A DNA stretch of 7,160 nucleotides. It comes from an uncultured Microbacteriaceae bacterium (GTDB lineage Bacteria > Actinomycetota > Actinomycetes > Actinomycetales > Microbacteriaceae). Shown here in pieces: positions 6,190 through 7,160 of this stretch. The stretch is from contig CAKUJB010000070.1 in assembly GCA_934661165.1 (NCBI GenBank), positions 1-7,160 of the forward strand. The letters run 5' to 3'. Numbering within the stretch: the first letter of the stretch is position 1; the number at the start of each line of letters is the position of its first letter. The notes under the pieces are model-generated. The model searched no databases. It was not told the origin of the DNA and was given only the letters and a program-made list of their open reading frames with translations. The position numbers and the translations under genes are program-made.

Positions 6190-6839
6190 GACTCGACCCC
6201 CTCGAGCGGCACGGCGGTGAGCTCTGGCGCGATCGACAGCGTCGCGGTCGCCGCCCAGCCCTCGACGAGTTCGACGGTGCGCATGCTCACCTCGGAGAAT
6301 GCGGGGTCGGCGCGCATCCGGTCGAGCCACGCGTTGAGCTCCTCGAGGCGGGTCGCGTGGAGCACGAGCTCGATGACGCCGATGCGGGACGCCGTGAACG
6401 GCCCCGTCGACTGCTCGACCGGGGCGGTCGGCGAGTCCGCGGCGAAGTCCGCGGAGGTGACGAATGCGCTCGCCGGCAGTGCGTCGATCGCGGTCCCGAT
6501 GATCTCGCGCCAGTCGAGCCGGTCGGCGAGGGGGATCGCGACGAGCGCGGCCGCCTCGCGGCTCGTGCGCTGCAGCGCGCGGATCTCGACGAACTCGGCC
6601 TGCTGCGCCTGCAGCTCCGTCGTGTGCTGCTGGGCGGCGGCGAGCGCGGCCTGCGACTGCGCGCGCAACAGCGTCGCGCCGACGAGCCCGGCGCCGACGA
6701 GCACGAGCGCGAGGAGGATGAGCAGCACGACGATGCGTCGGGTCGCCCGGACCGCCGCCCGCTCGAGCATCTCACGGGGCAGCAGGTCGGCGCGGGGCGT
6801 CGCGGCGATGCGTCGGCCCGTCGACTCGGCGAGGCTCAT
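6186..6839 (-). CDS. pilN: PilN-like type IV pilus assembly protein
   Basis: PilN binds PilM through a short cytoplasmic N-terminal motif and dimerises with PilO in the membrane and outside it. In this 217-residue protein, RADLLPREM at 16-24 resembles the INLLP motif of PilN that docks into PilM. A membrane helix follows at about 36-58, then a Gln/Ala-rich coiled coil at 60-96. The last part (about 105-210) fits the family's ferredoxin-like domain, with the helix ATRLEELNAWLDRMRADPAF at 162-181 followed by strands. The ATG at 6837-6839 overlaps the upstream stop (ATGA) and has GGGGAGGA at 6846-6853, six bases away. Overlaps of 4 nt on both sides show tight coupling with the flanking genes. 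The DLLP motif and the gene order make PilN the best reading; a GspL-type secretion homologue is the main alternative. Confidence 0.78.
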   Translation of the reverse strand: MSLAESTGRRIAATPRADLLPREMLERAAVRATRRIVVLLILLALVLVGAGLVGATLLRAQSQAALAAAQQHTTELQAQQAEFVEIRALQRTSREAAALVAIPLADRLDWREIIGTAIDALPASAFVTSADFAADSPTAPVEQSTGPFTASRIGVIELVLHATRLEELNAWLDRMRADPAFSEVSMRTVELVEGWAATATLSIAPELTAVPLEGVES

Positions 6840-7160
6840 CGCGCGTCCTCCCCGCGGGAGCGCCGCCAGCGGGACGGCTTGGCGGTCGCGACGGGCTCCG
6901 GGCTCATCCCGCCGGGCATCCCGAGCACGGCCACCGCGTCGAGGGCGGGCCCAGGGACCGGGTCGGCGGCACGGGTCGCGTCGGGCGCTGCCGTCCCGGC
7001 CGGGGCAGGCACAGGAGCCGGCATGTCGGCCGGCATCCGGGGTGCGGGCGGCGCGTCAGGGGCGTCGAGCGGGATCGCCTCGATCGGGATGATCGGCGCC
7101 GCGCCCGTGCTGACGGGCACCGGCTCAGGCGGCGGCCCGCCCGCCGGGACGGGCACGGTC
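6836..7160 (-). CDS. Pro/Ala-rich C-terminal fragment, in the position of PilM (partial)
   Basis: The frame is open from the right edge to the TGA at 6836-6838 and gives 107 residues. Most of it is low-complexity, with many Pro and Ala (for example PADMPAPVPAPAGTAAP), then a basic end, PSRWRRSRGEDAR. A GTG at 7154-7156 could be read as a start, but the frame continues through the edge and no Shine-Dalgarno is seen, so this is probably the tail of a longer protein. The next gene's ATG overlaps its stop, and pilM normally precedes pilN, so an actin-like PilM ATPase with a disordered C-terminal extension is the expected identity. None of the PilM fold is visible here, and another pilus-operon protein is possible. 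Confidence 0.6.
   Translation of the reverse strand, partial: TVPVPAGGPPPEPVPVSTGAAPIIPIEAIPLDAPDAPPAPRMPADMPAPVPAPAGTAAPDATRAADPVPGPALDAVAVLGMPGGMSPEPVATAKPSRWRRSRGEDAR

Noticed and set aside
6190..6330. Longer PilO-like protein starting at 6330
   Set aside because: The extra residues are Arg-rich shadow of the pilN gene. The GTG with 4-nt overlap and Shine-Dalgarno at 6189 is far better.
4816..7092. 758-codon plus-strand open frame across the membrane-protein and pil genes
   Set aside because: It crosses several minus-strand genes and their intergenic regions and shows the biased composition of a GC-rich shadow frame.

Overview
The window is high-GC DNA with third-position G/C codon bias, frequent GTG starts and long antisense open frames. 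Together with the EF-Tu, EF-G, S7 and S12 sequences this points to an actinobacterium, probably in the Micrococcales and perhaps near Microbacteriaceae. That placement is inference from protein character, not from a database search.

The left half (about 1-3673, minus strand) is the str operon in the classical order rpsL (S12), rpsG (S7), fusA (EF-G), tuf (EF-Tu, cut by the left edge). A near-consensus promoter (TTGACC, 17 bp, TACTCT) lies at 3645-3673 and predicts a leader of about 190 nt before rpsL. rpsL and rpsG overlap by one base (TAATG). fusA follows after 43 nt, and tuf after a 121-nt spacer that may hold a second promoter. S12 residue 43 is Arg (codon AGG) where E. coli and Mycobacterium tuberculosis have Lys; Lys43-to-Arg is the best-known streptomycin-resistance substitution of S12.

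Divergent from the str operon (3720-4622, plus strand) is a 300-residue protein with a C-terminal FHA domain, probably translated from a leaderless mRNA: the -10 hexamer ends 6 nt before the GTG. It converges with a minus-strand gene (4633-5481) for a four-pass membrane protein with an acidic, disordered N-terminus. The two stop codons lie opposite each other in the arms of one perfect 9-bp inverted repeat, a likely bidirectional terminator.

The right end (5563-7160, minus strand) holds three translationally coupled genes with 4-nt stop/start overlaps. In order they are a Pro/Ala-rich C-terminal fragment cut by the right edge (PilM position), a PilN-like protein and a PilO-like protein. This looks like the 3' end of a type IV pilus inner-membrane alignment (pilMNO) operon.

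No mobile element, CRISPR array, tRNA or rRNA gene was found. Most of the window is ordinary housekeeping DNA. The points worth a second look are S12 Arg43, the rpsL leader and divergent promoter region, the stop-codon hairpins, and the uncharacterised FHA and membrane proteins.
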